A DNA stretch of 64,000 nt from Luteimonas saliphila (GCF_016774335.1 NZ_JAETWA010000010.1:1-64000), one strand, 5' to 3'; shown: positions 35,308-45,408, counted from the stretch's first letter. Translations and numbers: made by a program. Notes: a model not told the origin generated them from the letters alone.

Positions 35308-37005
35308 CTACGGCGCGCCATCCCGCTTGACCGCATACGGCCCGAAGGTATTGCCGATGAAGCCGCCGGCGGTATCGACCCTCAGCAGGCTGGCATCGAG
35401 GTCGGCGGCGAGCGGCTGCCAGTCGCCCGGCGCGAGCGCGTAGTCGACATCGAGCCGCGGCGCGGCGAGGCGGAAGCGCAGCGAGACCTGCGCGGGCGCT
35501 TCGGGCAGCGCAATTCGCGCAAGCTCGCGACCGGCTTCGGGGTCGTCCTTGCCGGCGCGACGCGGCAGCACCAGTGCCGCGCCCCGCTCGTCGCGCTCGA
35601 GGCCCGCGACGAAGTGGTGACGCTCGTTCTGCAGCAGCGCGAGACCCGCGAGTTCACCGGCATCGAGTGCGGCGGCGTCGAGCGTGGTGGCGATGCTCGC
35701 ATTGTGGTGCAGCAGGCGACGGGCGAGATACGCCGGCTGCCCGCGGCCGCTGCCGTGTCCGGCGAGCGGAGTCGCGGCGGGGGTGATGCGCAGGCCGCCG
35801 TTGCCGGTGGCGAACCACGCGCTCTTCGGCGGATCGAGCATCACCCATTGCGGCGGCAACGCCTCGGCTGCGAACCGCTCCGTCCACGCCATCGGGCCGG
35901 TGGTGGGCGCGGTGGCCTGGCCCGACGGCAGCGCGGGGCGTTCGAGCGCCATCGGCACGCGTTCGCCGCGCGCCAGGATCACCGGCCAACCGTCGCGCCA
36001 TTGCACCGGCAGCAGGAAGGTCTCGCGGCCGAGGTTGTACTGGTTGCCGCGATAGGGACGGGTGGCCAGGAACACAGCCCACCAGCTGTCGTCCTGCGCG
36101 CGCACGAACTGCGCGTGGCCGGTGGAGGTGACCGGATCGGGGCGCGCGGGATCGAGGTCGCGCTGGGTGAGCGTGGGATTGCCGCTCCAGGCTTCGTACG
36201 GACCGGTGACGGCACGGCTGCGCCAGATCATCTGCGCGTGCTGCTCGCCGGTGCCGCCTTCGGCCGCGGTGAGGTAGTACCAGCCGTCGTGCCTGAACAC
36301 GTGCGGGCCTTCCACGTGTTCGGGGTTGCTGGCCGGATCGACGCCGGCATCCACCAGTTGCAGCCGCGGACCGGTCAGCGACAGCGTGTCCGCATCGAAC
36401 TGCTGGATGAAGATCGCGCGATGCCCGTCGTAGCGCATCTCGCCTTCCGGCACGCCGTTGTTGACCAGCCAGGCGCGACTGTCGTGGTCGAAGAACAGCG
36501 ACGGGTCGATGCCGTCGATGTCCAGCCAGTGCGGATCCGACCACGGCCCGGCCGGGTCGCGCGCGGTGATGACGAAGTTGCCCATGCCGCGGCCCGGGCA
36601 GTAGAAGCAGGTATTGGCAATGTAGAACCTGCCGTCGTGGTGGCTGATGGTCGCCGCGAACAGCCCACGGGTGAGTTCCTCGCCCTCGCCGTAGGGCATC
36701 TGCCGCGGCCGGTCGATCGCGTTGCCGATCTGCCGCCACGAGACCAGGTCGGTGCTGTGGAACACCGGCAGGCCGGGGAAGTAGCCGAACGACGAGGTGA
36801 CCAGGTAATAGTCGTCGCCGACACGGATCGCGGACGGGTCGGGATGGAAGCCGGCGATCACCGGGTTGCGGAACTGCGTCGCGCCCGGTGCCGCGCCTCC
36901 GTCGTCGCCCGCGTATGCCACTTCGGTGAACAGCGCTTCGCCGGCGTGGGCGCCGGTGGCGAGCAGGCAGGCGGCGAGGAATGCGAGACAACATCTCATG
37001 GCCAT
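35308..37005 (-). CDS. Glycoside hydrolase family 43, exported
   Basis: A secreted enzyme of 565 residues with a signal peptide ending ATGAHAG. The five-bladed propeller has the GH43 triad: general base D56 in FHPDPSAI, pKa modulator D167 in GIDPSLFF and acid E232 in HVEGPHVF. A C-terminal beta-sandwich of about 190 residues (from about 370) is of the beta-xylosidase/arabinofuranosidase type. Likely activities are alpha-L-arabinofuranosidase or beta-xylosidase. It is the last gene of the galactonate operon, 7 bases after dgoK, an unusual partner that points to arabinosylated or galactosylated plant glycans as the operon's signal. Confidence 0.9.
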   Translation of the reverse strand: MAMRCCLAFLAACLLATGAHAGEALFTEVAYAGDDGGAAPGATQFRNPVIAGFHPDPSAIRVGDDYYLVTSSFGYFPGLPVFHSTDLVSWRQIGNAIDRPRQMPYGEGEELTRGLFAATISHHDGRFYIANTCFYCPGRGMGNFVITARDPAGPWSDPHWLDIDGIDPSLFFDHDSRAWLVNNGVPEGEMRYDGHRAIFIQQFDADTLSLTGPRLQLVDAGVDPASNPEHVEGPHVFRHDGWYYLTAAEGGTGEQHAQMIWRSRAVTGPYEAWSGNPTLTQRDLDPARPDPVTSTGHAQFVRAQDDSWWAVFLATRPYRGNQYNLGRETFLLPVQWRDGWPVILARGERVPMALERPALPSGQATAPTTGPMAWTERFAAEALPPQWVMLDPPKSAWFATGNGGLRITPAATPLAGHGSGRGQPAYLARRLLHHNASIATTLDAAALDAGELAGLALLQNERHHFVAGLERDERGAALVLPRRAGKDDPEAGRELARIALPEAPAQVSLRFRLAAPRLDVDYALAPGDWQPLAADLDASLLRVDTAGGFIGNTFGPYAVKRDGAP

Positions 37006-37012
37006 GTTCCGG

Positions 37013-37939
37013 TCAGGCCGGCGGCGCCGGGGCGCGTTGCCCGGCCGCTTGCATCCGCCGCGCCCACAGCAAGTGCAGGCCGCGCGCGGCGAGATCCTCG
37101 GGATGCCGCTGCACGCCGACGTCGAGCGTGGTCAGCGCGCGGGCGTAGACGCCCAGCAGGCGTGCGCTGCCGATCAGGTGCACCTGTGCCGGGCGCGGAC
37201 CATCGTCGGTCAGCCCGCACGCGTGCAGCTCGTGCCCGACCAGCAGCCCCGACAGGTACGACGCCAGTGCGGCGCCCTCGAACTGTCCCGACAATCCGGT
37301 CGTACGCACGCCGAACAGGTGGTGCAGCAGCCCGCCGGGGTCGACGCTGCGGCGCAGTCCGGCATCGAAGGCATAGGCGTCGAACCGGCTGTCGTCGTCG
37401 GGCATCAGCGCGCCGAGGATGCTGTGCTTGCGCAGCAGCGCGTACAACTCGCCGGTCATCGCCGTGCGGATGCGCTGCACACGGCCGTCGCGGATCGTCA
37501 CCCATTTGCTGTGGGTGCCGGGCAGGCACACCTGGTGGACGCCGCCGGGCAGGACCTCGAGCAGGGTCGCGAGCTGGGTTTCCTCGCCGCGCATCACGTC
37601 CGGGACGGCTTCCGCGGCATCGCGCAGACCGGGTACGAACCACAGCTCGCGACCCTCGAACCCGGGCGGATGCAGGCGCTGCATGTGTCGCGCCAGCTCC
37701 GGCAGGCCGGCGGGGCATTCCAGATAGGGCATCTCGTGCCAGCCACCGCGGGCGCCGACCATGCCGCACAGCAGGATGTGCGCATCGTCCCAGCCGGCCA
37801 TTTCCGCGGCGAGCACCGCGCCGAAGCGACCGCCGCTGGCGAGCGTGCCCTGATCGCTGCGGCGCCGCTCGCGCAGCGTGCCGTCCGCGTCCATCCGGTA
37901 CAGGCGCAGGTGGGTGCTGCCCCAGTCGACCGCGATCAT
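37013..37939 (-). CDS. dgoK: 2-dehydro-3-deoxygalactonokinase DgoK
   Basis: Phosphorylates 2-keto-3-deoxy-D-galactonate at C6 in the De Ley-Doudoroff pathway. It has 308 residues. MIAVDWGSTHLRLYRMDADG is the N-terminal phosphate motif; CLPGTHSKWV and LIGSARLLGVYARAL are family signatures. Its ATG overlaps the stop of the SMP-30 lactonase gene by 4 bases. Confidence 0.94.
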   Translation of the reverse strand: MIAVDWGSTHLRLYRMDADGTLRERRRSDQGTLASGGRFGAVLAAEMAGWDDAHILLCGMVGARGGWHEMPYLECPAGLPELARHMQRLHPPGFEGRELWFVPGLRDAAEAVPDVMRGEETQLATLLEVLPGGVHQVCLPGTHSKWVTIRDGRVQRIRTAMTGELYALLRKHSILGALMPDDDSRFDAYAFDAGLRRSVDPGGLLHHLFGVRTTGLSGQFEGAALASYLSGLLVGHELHACGLTDDGPRPAQVHLIGSARLLGVYARALTTLDVGVQRHPEDLAARGLHLLWARRMQAAGQRAPAPPA

Positions 37940-38853
37940 GCGCCGCGCAGCCGGGGTTCGGCGCGACCGCTGCCGGGCGCGAGCGCGAAGGCGAACACGC
38001 CGCCCGCGCCCGGCGCGCGCGCGAGCTGGTCTTCGTCCAGTTCCTCGCGCGCGGTGGTCACGTACAGCGTGTCGAAATCCGCGCCGCCGATGGCGCAGCA
38101 CGAGGGTCGGCCGGCGGGAATGGCGACGACGCGGTCGACGCGGCCATCGGGCGCGTAGCGCACCACGCGGCCCGCATCCCATTGCGCATTCCACAGGCCG
38201 CCCGCGGCGTCGATGGTCGAGCCGTCCGGCGTCCTGCCGCCTTCGACCTCGGCGAACACGCGTGGCTCGGAGATGCCCGCCGCGTCCGGATCGTAGTCGC
38301 AGCACAGGATGCGCGGGTGCATCGAATCGCAGTAGTAGAGCGTGCGGCCATCGGGCGAAAAGCAGATCGAATTCGGGATCGCGGCCGCCGGCAACGGCAA
38401 GGCGCGCAGGCCGTGCGCGAGCGAGAACTGGTAGTAGCGTCCCAGCGGCGGCGTCGCACCGGTCTCGTCCTTGGTGCCGAAGACGAAGTTGCCGTCGCGG
38501 TCGCAGCGGCCGTCGTTGCTGCGCGTGGCGGCTCCGAGTTCCGGCTCCAGGGCGGCGAGCATGCGCAGCGACAGCGCGTCGCCCGGGCGCGGTGCGTCCG
38601 CCATGCGGATCGACTTGGCCAGCGCCAGCAGCAGGCCGCCGTCCTCGCACAGGGCGAGGCAGCCGAGCGGTTCGGGCAGGTCCCAGGCGTGGGTCGCGGC
38701 ATCGGCCGGCGCGTGCATCCACAACTTCGAGCGCAGGATGTCGGTCCAGTACAGGCGCTGCGCGCGTTCGTCCCAGACGATGCCCTCGCCGAGCTGGCAG
38801 CGGCTGTCGACGGCCAGCGTCGCGGTCGCTTCGGCAGGGAGATCCGCGGCCAT
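37936..38853 (-). CDS. SMP-30/gluconolactonase-family sugar lactonase
   Basis: A calcium- or zinc-dependent lactonase with a six-bladed propeller, 305 residues. Metal ligands are expected in CQLGEGIVWD (Glu), AIPNSICFSPDG (Asn) and RTPDGSTIDAAGG (Asp). In this operon the natural substrate is probably D-galactono-1,4-lactone, made by a galactose dehydrogenase that is not in the window. The start at 38853 (MAADLPAEATATLAVD) puts it 4 bases after dgoD. Confidence 0.9.
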   Translation of the reverse strand: MAADLPAEATATLAVDSRCQLGEGIVWDERAQRLYWTDILRSKLWMHAPADAATHAWDLPEPLGCLALCEDGGLLLALAKSIRMADAPRPGDALSLRMLAALEPELGAATRSNDGRCDRDGNFVFGTKDETGATPPLGRYYQFSLAHGLRALPLPAAAIPNSICFSPDGRTLYYCDSMHPRILCCDYDPDAAGISEPRVFAEVEGGRTPDGSTIDAAGGLWNAQWDAGRVVRYAPDGRVDRVVAIPAGRPSCCAIGGADFDTLYVTTAREELDEDQLARAPGAGGVFAFALAPGSGRAEPRLRGA

Positions 38854-38857
38854 CACC

Positions 38858-40009
38858 TCACCACTCCGCCACGCTGCCGTCGTCGTGGCGCCACAGCGGA
38901 TTGCGCCAGCGCGGCGGCTCGCGCGATGCGCGCTCGAGACGCTCCACGTCGATCTCCACCCCCAGGCCGGGCAGCGGCAGCGCGGCGATGCTGCCGGTGT
39001 CGTCGCAGCGGAAGTCGTCCTTGTTGAGCACGTAGTCGAGCAGGTCCGCGTCCTGGTTGTAGTGGATGCCGATGCTCTGCTCCTGCAGCATCGCATTCCA
39101 GCTGACGAAGTCGACCTGCAGGCAGGCCGCCAGCGCCACCGGGCCCAGCGGGCAGTGCGGCGCCAGGCCGACATCATGGGCTTCGGCCATCGCCGCGATC
39201 TTCACGCATTCGGTGATCCCGCCGGCGTGCGAGAGGTCCGGCTGCAGCAGCGCCAGTCCACCGGCGGCAAGCACCGGCTTGAACTCGGCGCGCGAGTACA
39301 TGCGCTCGCCCGCGGCCAGCGGGATCGAGGTGGCGTCCGACAACGGCCGGTAGTACTCCCACTGCTCGGGCAGCACCGGCTCCTCGACGAACAGCGGCTT
39401 GTACGGCGCCAGCTCGCGCAGCAGCGCGCGCGCCATCGGTGCGCTGACCCGGCCGTGGAAGTCGATGCCGAAGTCGATCGCATCGCCCACCGCCTCGCGC
39501 ACCGCGGCGACCTTGGCCACCGCCGCGTCGACGGCGCGCGGGCTGTCGATCAGCTTGAGTTCCTCGGTGCCGTTGAACTTGAAGGTGTCGAAGCCCTGCG
39601 CGCGGTAGCCCTGCATCTGCGCGACGATGTCCGCGGGCCGGTCGCCGCCGACCCAGCGATAGGTCTTCATGCGGTCGCGCACCAGGCCGCCGAGCAACTG
39701 GTACACCGGCACGCCCAGGGCCTTGCCCTTGATGTCCCACAGCGCCTGGTCGATGCCGGCGATCGCGCTCATCAGGATCGCGCCACCGCGGTAGAAGCCG
39801 CCGCGGTAGAGCACCTGCCACAGGTCGTTGATGCGCGCCGGGTCGCGCCCGACCAAGTAGTCGCCCAGTTCGTGCACCGCCGCCTCGACCGTCGCCGCAC
39901 GGCCTTCGATTACCGGCTCGCCCCAGCCGCAGATGCCCTCGTCGGTCTCGATCCGCAGGAACAGCCAGCGCGGCGGCGCCTGCCAGGTGGTCAGCCGGGT
40001 GATCTTCAT
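38858..40009 (-). CDS. dgoD: D-galactonate dehydratase DgoD
   Basis: An enolase-superfamily dehydratase converting D-galactonate to 2-keto-3-deoxygalactonate, 383 residues. Metal ligands D183, E209 and E235 and catalytic H185 and H285 all fall at the residue numbers known for E. coli Dgo[21 protein letters not shown] and LAPHCPLGP. That identity of spacing makes the specificity call strong. Its ATG overlaps the dgoA stop by 4 bases. Confidence 0.96.
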   Translation of the reverse strand: MKITRLTTWQAPPRWLFLRIETDEGICGWGEPVIEGRAATVEAAVHELGDYLVGRDPARINDLWQVLYRGGFYRGGAILMSAIAGIDQALWDIKGKALGVPVYQLLGGLVRDRMKTYRWVGGDRPADIVAQMQGYRAQGFDTFKFNGTEELKLIDSPRAVDAAVAKVAAVREAVGDAIDFGIDFHGRVSAPMARALLRELAPYKPLFVEEPVLPEQWEYYRPLSDATSIPLAAGERMYSRAEFKPVLAAGGLALLQPDLSHAGGITECVKIAAMAEAHDVGLAPHCPLGPVALAACLQVDFVSWNAMLQEQSIGIHYNQDADLLDYVLNKDDFRCDDTGSIAALPLPGLGVEIDVERLERASREPPRWRNPLWRHDDGSVAEW

Positions 40010-40629
40010 GCGCTGTGTTCCATCCATGCTTCGCGGAAACGCCGCGCCTGCGTGCGCGTGTGTTCCGCGGATTGTCCCGGTCGATAGAGTTCGCCGCCGA
40101 TGCCCACGCCCTGGCAACCGGCGGACAGGTAGACGGGCAGGGTTTCGGGCGTGATGCCGCCCACCGCGAACAGCGGCACCGGCGGCAGCACGCTGCGCAG
40201 TGCGCGCACCATCGCCGGCCCGTAGACCGCGGCGGGAAACAGCTTGAGCATCGGTGCGCCGGCCTCGAGTGCGTCGAAGGCCTCGCTGGCCGTGGCGAAG
40301 CCCGCGACCACGGGCAGCCCGCGCTCGACCGCACGGCGGATCACCGCCGGGCGCACGTTGGGGGTGACCGCGAGCGTGCCGCCGGCGGCCAGCAGCGCAT
40401 CGACGTGCGCGGCTTCGAGCACGGTGCCCGCGCCGACCCTGGCGCGGTCGCCGAAATTGGCCGAGGCGATCGCAACGCTGCGCGTCCAGTCGGGCGAATT
40501 GGTCGGGATCTCGATCGCGTCGAATCCTTCCTCCACCAGGACCTCGCAGTGCTCGGCGACTTCCACCGGCATCACGCCGCGCAGGATCGCGATCAGGGGC
40601 AGGCGGAACGGGGTCCGGGGCTCATCCAT
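40006..40629 (-). CDS. dgoA: 2-dehydro-3-deoxy-6-phosphogalactonate aldolase DgoA
   Basis: A class I KDPG/KDPGal aldolase of 207 residues that gives pyruvate and glyceraldehyde-3-phosphate. The Schiff-base lysine is K129 in [12 protein letters not shown], and the acid/base glutamate is E40 in [10 protein letters not shown]. The operon context sets the galacto specificity over the gluco one. It is the first gene of the dgoA-dgoD-lactonase-dgoK-GH43 operon. Confidence 0.93.
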   Translation of the reverse strand: MDEPRTPFRLPLIAILRGVMPVEVAEHCEVLVEEGFDAIEIPTNSPDWTRSVAIASANFGDRARVGAGTVLEAAHVDALLAAGGTLAVTPNVRPAVIRRAVERGLPVVAGFATASEAFDALEAGAPMLKLFPAAVYGPAMVRALRSVLPPVPLFAVGGITPETLPVYLSAGCQGVGIGGELYRPGQSAEHTRTQARRFREAWMEHSA

Positions 40630-40953
40630 GCCGGGCTCCGGATCAGCCGGCCAGGGTGCGCGAGCGGGCACGATCCGCCCGCACCACCGCACTCGTTGCG
40701 GCTGGCGCGATGGCGCGACATGCGGCGTCGCGCTGCAGCGATCGCACCATGGATGTCTTCCCTCCCTGTCCCGAGCCTTGCGGCGAGCGTCCGCCCGTTG
40801 CGGCGGATCGCCACCTGTTTGGAGGCGCCGCGAAGGCGCCGCCTTTCGTGAAAGCGGACATAGCCTCGCGTGGCCCTGGTATGTACGACAAATGAAATTT
40901 TCGTCGTACCCTATTCTCCCAACGAATATGTGACGGTGGGGGGGGGAGACAGC
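40630..40953. promoter_or_regulatory. Divergent promoter region dgoA / lysR with palindromic operator
   Basis: A 324-base gap. The half next to dgoA is GC-rich with nothing notable. At 40882-40910 an AT-rich island carries GTACGAC (40883-40889) and GTCGTAC (40903-40909), a perfect inverted repeat with a 13-base spacer (AAATGAAATTTTC). A near-copy of its left half occurs at 42006-42024. Confidence 0.6.
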
Positions 40954-41922
40954 ATGGTGCAACCGGCGACCGGATGGTTCGGCGCGACGCGCCTCAAGAC
41001 CCGCCACCTGGCGCTGCTGCTGCATCTGTACGAGCAGCGATCGGTGCTGCGCGCGGCCGAGGCGGCGAACATGACCCAACCGGCCGCGTCCAAGCTGCTG
41101 GCGGAGATGGAGTCGCTGCTGGGGGTGCCGCTGTTCGAACGCCACGCGCGCGGGGTGGAGCCGACCTGGTACGGCCAGGTGTTGATCCGCCGGGCGCGGT
41201 CGGCGTTGTCGGAGATCGGACGCGCGCACGACGAGATCGCGGCGCTGCGCAGCGGCCGCATGGGCCAGGCCTCGATCGGCACCGTGGTCAATCCCGGCAC
41301 CACTCTGGTGCCGCAGGCCATCGCGGCGGTCAAGCGCGACTTCCCGGACATCCTGATCCGGGTCGAGATGGACTACAGCCGGCCGCTGGTGGCGCGCCTG
41401 CTCGACGGCCAGCTCGACATCGTCGTCGGCCGCATCATGGGCCCGGAGGGCGCCGCCGACCTCGACTTCGAGCCGCTGGCCGACGAGCCGCACGCGGTGA
41501 TCGTCCGCGAAGGCCATCCGCTGGCGCGTCGGGAAACCGTGCACCATGCAGACCTCGCCGAATTCGGCTGGATCATGCCCCCGGTGGCCAGCGTGTTGCG
41601 GACGCGCCTGGACGCGGTATTCCTCGAACTGGGCCTGACCCTGCCGCAGAACATCGTCGAGACCGCCTCGCTGCCGGTGATCATCCACCTGCTGCGGCAC
41701 AGCGACCTGCTGACCGCGCTGCCTCCCGAATCGGTGGGGCCCTACCTGCAGACCGGGCAGATGCGCGTGCTGCCGATCGACCTCGGCGTACGCATGGAGT
41801 TCTTCGGCATCGTGCGCCGCCGCGACCAGCTGCTGTCGCCCGGGGCGGAACGGGTGTTGGAAGCGCTGCGCGCGACCGCGCGTCGGCTTTATCCACCCAC
41901 GCCGCGCGTGGGTGCTGTCTGA
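40954..41922 (+). CDS. LysR-family regulator, probable dgo/xyloglucan regulator
   Basis: A LysR regulator of 322 residues. The helix-turn-helix lies in LLHLYEQRSVLRAAEAANMT and continues QPAASKLLAEMESLLGVPLF. The periplasmic-binding-like effector domain starts near GQASIGTVVNPGTTLVPQ. It is similar in build to GbpR-type sugar regulators. GGGGGGAGACAGC precedes the ATG. It is divergent from the dgo operon and upstream of the first TonB receptor, and matching motifs occur in both intergenic regions. Confidence 0.88.
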   Translation: MVQPATGWFGATRLKTRHLALLLHLYEQRSVLRAAEAANMTQPAASKLLAEMESLLGVPLFERHARGVEPTWYGQVLIRRARSALSEIGRAHDEIAALRSGRMGQASIGTVVNPGTTLVPQAIAAVKRDFPDILIRVEMDYSRPLVARLLDGQLDIVVGRIMGPEGAADLDFEPLADEPHAVIVREGHPLARRETVHHADLAEFGWIMPPVASVLRTRLDAVFLELGLTLPQNIVETASLPVIIHLLRHSDLLTALPPESVGPYLQTGQMRVLPIDLGVRMEFFGIVRRRDQLLSPGAERVLEALRATARRLYPPTPRVGAV

Positions 41923-42005
41923 GGGCGCGAGACCGCGGACCTTCCGGCCGGACGGGGGTGCATGCCCCGTCCTGAGCTATTCCGAAGTGAACTAGCTCCT
42001 GGCCA

Positions 42006-42024
42006 AAAATTCATTTGTCGTGCA
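42006..42024. promoter_or_regulatory. Operator candidate upstream of TonB receptor 1
   Basis: AAAATTCATTTGTCGTGCA. Compared with the reverse complement of the 40882-40900 motif it differs at two positions. It lies about 140 bases before the receptor start. Confidence 0.55.
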
Positions 42025-42162
42025 TGGCTGGTCACCCCATGCTCGCAGAGGACGGCGGTGTCTTGCGCTGTCATCGACGGCTGCGCATAGCACGCCGCCG
42101 AAGTCCGGCGTCACGACAACTCGGCCTTTCCGCTTGTCATGTGCCCTTGGGAGGGGAACACC

Positions 42163-45114
42163 ATGCCAACGCTCTGCAACCGCCACCCGGCCACCGGGAA
42201 CGCGGCATCCGATGCCACCCGTACGTTCCGCCGGTCCGCCATCGCTCTCGGCGTCGCGGCCATGCTGGCCGCCCCCGCCTACGCGCAGGAGGCGGCCGTC
42301 CCGGCGCAGCCGGACGAGGCGACCGACCTCGACAAGGTCGTGGTCACCGGCATTCGCGGGTCCGTCTACCGGGCCCAGGACATCAAGCGCGATGCCGCGA
42401 CCTTCGTCGATTCGGTGACCGCACTCGACATCGGCGCGCTGCCCGACCGCAGCGTCACCGAGACGCTCTCGCGCATCCCGGGCGTGACCATCGACCGTTT
42501 CCTGTCGGTCGGCGATCCGGAGCACTTCTCCGCCGAAGGCGGCGGCGTGCAGGTGCGCGGCCTGACCCAGGTGCGGTCCGAACTCAACGGCCGCGACAGC
42601 TTTTCCGCCTCCGGCGGCCGCGCGCTGAGCTTCCAGGACGTCCCGTCCGAGCTGATGGCCGGCGTCGACGTGTACAAGAACCAGACCGCCGAGATGATCG
42701 AGGGTGGCCTGGGCGGCACCGTCGACCTGCGCACCTTCATGCCGCTGGACTTCGAGGAGAGCCGCCTCGGCGTGTCCTTCAGCGCCAACCGCGGCGATTT
42801 CGCCGACAAGGTCAAGCCGTCCGGCTCGATCCTCTACAGCAACCGCTGGGAGACCGGTGCCGGCGACTTCGGCATCCTGGTCGACGTGGCGCATTCGGAA
42901 CTGGCCACCCGCACCGACGGCATGTTCGTGCGGCCGTTCTTCAATACCGCCAACAGCGACCTCGACGGCGACGGCACCAACGAACAGCTGTGGCTGCCGC
43001 GCGGCGCCGACTGGCGCACGCTGGAATACGAGCGCGAGCGCCAGGGTGCGTATGTCGCGTTGCAGTGGCGGCCGAACGAGAACCTCGAGCTGTTCGCCAC
43101 CGCGTTCCAGAGCAAGTACGACGAACTCTGGTACGAGGACGCCATCTTCGTCCAGAACGATCCGCTGCAGGTGCGGCTCGACGCCAGCCAGCCTTACCAG
43201 CTGGACGGCAACGTGTTCGTCTCCGGCCGGCTGCGCTCGGACGGCGACATCCCGATGGGCACCGACATCCGCGCGTCCCATCGCGAATCCAAGACCTCGG
43301 ACTATTCGTTCGGCATGAAGTGGAACTTCAGCGAGCGCACCGAGTTCTCCACCGAACTGCAGTTCATCAAGGCTACCACCCGAGTGCTCGATTCCACTGT
43401 CGCCCTGGGCCTCAACGTGCCCTACGTCGACGTCGACCTCGGCTCCGGCCGCCCGATCATCGGCGTGGACAACCAGTTCACGGCGAACCCCGGCAACTAC
43501 TACTGGGGTTTCACCATGGACCACCGCGACGACAACGAGGCCGAGGAAGTGGCCTGGCGCGCCGACCTCAAGCACAGCTTCGACGCCGGGTTCTTCGAAT
43601 CGATCAAGTTCGGCGTGCGCCTGACCGACCGCGATGCCACCAGCATCGATACCGGCTACGACTGGCAGCCGGTGTTCCAGACCTGGATGCAGTGGTGGGC
43701 TCTGCCCGGCGACCAGCCGCTGCCGGGACTGGATCTGAACGGCACGGTCAACTCCAGCCTGGTGAACCTGGCCACGTTCGAGAACTTCTACCGCGGCAAT
43801 GCCAACACACCCGGCTCCTTCTATGCCCCGGTCCTGGCGACGGCGCTGGGTTTCCCGCAGAGCTACCTCGACATCCACGGGGCTGCCATTCCGTACTACG
43901 ACTGCTGCTACGGACAGATCACGCCGCGCAACCTCGAGGACTCGCAGTGGCGCAACGTGCAGGGCGAGAAGACCACGGCCGCGTACGCGATGCTGAACTT
44001 CGGCATCGACGACGCCCTGTTCGACGGCAACGTCGGCGTGCGCGTGATCCGCACCGAGAACAAGGCCGACGGGTTCCTGATCTACCCGGACGTCTTCTAC
44101 GCGCCCTACCTGGGCGCCGGCGAATCGGAGCCGATCACGGCGCGCAATTCCTACACCGACGTGCTGCCCAGCCTGAATCTGCGCTGGGAGTTCGCGCCCA
44201 ACCTGATCGCACGCTTCGCCGCGTCCAAGGCCATCGCGAGGCCGAACTTCAGCGACATGCAGGCCTACCAGCAGCTGAGCGTGGCCACGAGACCCGGCAT
44301 CGATCCTCCCGATGACGGCAGCCTGCTGCCGATCGAGGACCTGGAGCTGACCGGCAGCTCGAACGACAACCCGTACTTGGAGCCGATGAAGGCCAACCAG
44401 TTCGACCTGTCGCTGGAGTGGTACTTCGCACCGGACCACGGCGGCATGGCCTGGGTGAACTTCTTCTACAAGGACGTGAAGGACTATTTCCGTCAGCAGA
44501 CGGAGCTGGTGGCGTATCCAGGGGTCGACGGCAACGAATACGACTACCTGATCTCACGGATGGTCAACATCGGCACCGCCAAGATCCAGGGTGCGGAGGT
44601 CGGCTGGAACCAGTTCTTCGATTTCCTGCCTGCACCGTTCGACGGCTTCGGCATGTCGGCCAACTACACCTACATCGACAGCTCGACCAGGATACCGGCC
44701 CAGTCGAACGCAGTCCCGATCGACACCGACGGCAGCCTGTTCGGCGATCTGCCGGCCGACGGCCTGTCGAAGAATTCGTACAACGCCGCGCTGTTCTACG
44801 AGAAGGGGCCGTGGCAGGTGCGCTTCGCCTACAACTGGCGCAGCGAATACCTGCTGTCGGTCGGGCCGAACGGCTACAACGGCGAGGACGGCGGCATTCC
44901 GTGGAAGCTGCCGGTGTACAGCGACAGCTTCGGCCAGCTGGACGGTTCGATCTTCTACAGGTTCTCCGACAACGTGCAGATCGGCCTGGAGATGAACAAC
45001 CTCAACAACGCCGAGCAGCGCACGATCATGGACCAGAACGGCGCAGGCAAGCGCATCACCTCCTGGTACGTCAACGACCGTCGTTACGCCGCGACGCTGC
45101 GCTTCACCTTCTGA
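42163..45114 (+). CDS. TonB-dependent receptor 1 of the xyloglucan locus
   Basis: An outer-membrane receptor of 983 residues. The signal peptide contains FRRSAIALGVAAMLAAPAYA. TonB-box-like DLDKVVVTGIRGSV, plug DIGALPDRSVTETLSRIPG and barrel end AATLRFTF follow. The ATG at 42163 follows GGGAGGGG; an upstream ATG at 42139 is less likely. It is a tandem paralogue of the next receptor. In this locus it probably imports xyloglucan oligosaccharides. Confidence 0.93.
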   Translation: MPTLCNRHPATGNAASDATRTFRRSAIALGVAAMLAAPAYAQEAAVPAQPDEATDLDKVVVTGIRGSVYRAQDIKRDAATFVDSVTALDIGALPDRSVTETLSRIPGVTIDRFLSVGDPEHFSAEGGGVQVRGLTQVRSELNGRDSFSASGGRALSFQDVPSELMAGVDVYKNQTAEMIEGGLGGTVDLRTFMPLDFEESRLGVSFSANRGDFADKVKPSGSILYSNRWETGAGDFGILVDVAHSELATRTDGMFVRPFFNTANSDLDGDGTNEQLWLPRGADWRTLEYERERQGAYVALQWRPNENLELFATAFQSKYDELWYEDAIFVQNDPLQVRLDASQPYQLDGNVFVSGRLRSDGDIPMGTDIRASHRESKTSDYSFGMKWNFSERTEFSTELQFIKATTRVLDSTVALGLNVPYVDVDLGSGRPIIGVDNQFTANPGNYYWGFTMDHRDDNEAEEVAWRADLKHSFDAGFFESIKFGVRLTDRDATSIDTGYDWQPVFQTWMQWWALPGDQPLPGLDLNGTVNSSLVNLATFENFYRGNANTPGSFYAPVLATALGFPQSYLDIHGAAIPYYDCCYGQITPRNLEDSQWRNVQGEKTTAAYAMLNFGIDDALFDGNVGVRVIRTENKADGFLIYPDVFYAPYLGAGESEPITARNSYTDVLPSLNLRWEFAPNLIARFAASKAIARPNFSDMQAYQQLSVATRPGIDPPDDGSLLPIEDLELTGSSNDNPYLEPMKANQFDLSLEWYFAPDHGGMAWVNFFYKDVKDYFRQQTELVAYPGVDGNEYDYLISRMVNIGTAKIQGAEVGWNQFFDFLPAPFDGFGMSANYTYIDSSTRIPAQSNAVPIDTDGSLFGDLPADGLSKNSYNAALFYEKGPWQVRFAYNWRSEYLLSVGPNGYNGEDGGIPWKLPVYSDSFGQLDGSIFYRFSDNVQIGLEMNNLNNAEQRTIMDQNGAGKRITSWYVNDRRYAATLRFTF

Positions 45115-45122
45115 CGGGCACG

Positions 45123-45156
45123 GGTCGGCCGGACGCCGTATGCGGGCGTCCGACCG
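45123..45156 (+). terminator. Hairpin after TonB receptor 1
   Basis: GGTCGG-CCGGACGCC and GGGCGTCC-GACC pair around GTATGC, starting 9 bases past the stop codon. No T-tract. It may attenuate or stabilise the transcript. Confidence 0.45.
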
Positions 45157-45166
45157 GAATCCGGGT

Positions 45167-45197
45167 GCGAGCGGATGCGCCGCGCGCATCCGCTCGC
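45167..45197. repeat. Perfect 14-bp stem with 3-base loop
   Basis: GCGAGCGGATGCGC (45167-45180), CGC, GCGCATCCGCTCGC (45184-45197). This is the strongest short hairpin in the window, immediately after the preceding one. No T-tract follows. The rest of 45198-45645 holds the LacI-type box and no gene. Confidence 0.75.
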
Positions 45198-45408
45198 GGA
45201 CCAGTGGCTTCCCCTCCCGGGCCGCATCCGCGACTGCCGCGGCGACGCGCCGCCAGCCCCGTGCATGTGCACTGGCGGCGCGCCGGCCGCGTCACCACCG
45301 CGACGCCGGATCGACTGCGTCGACCGGTTCGGATGAAACGCTTTCGGATGTATCGAATCCGCGCCTACGGCCATCGGCCGATACGGCGATGCATTGACGG
45401 GTCCGAAA

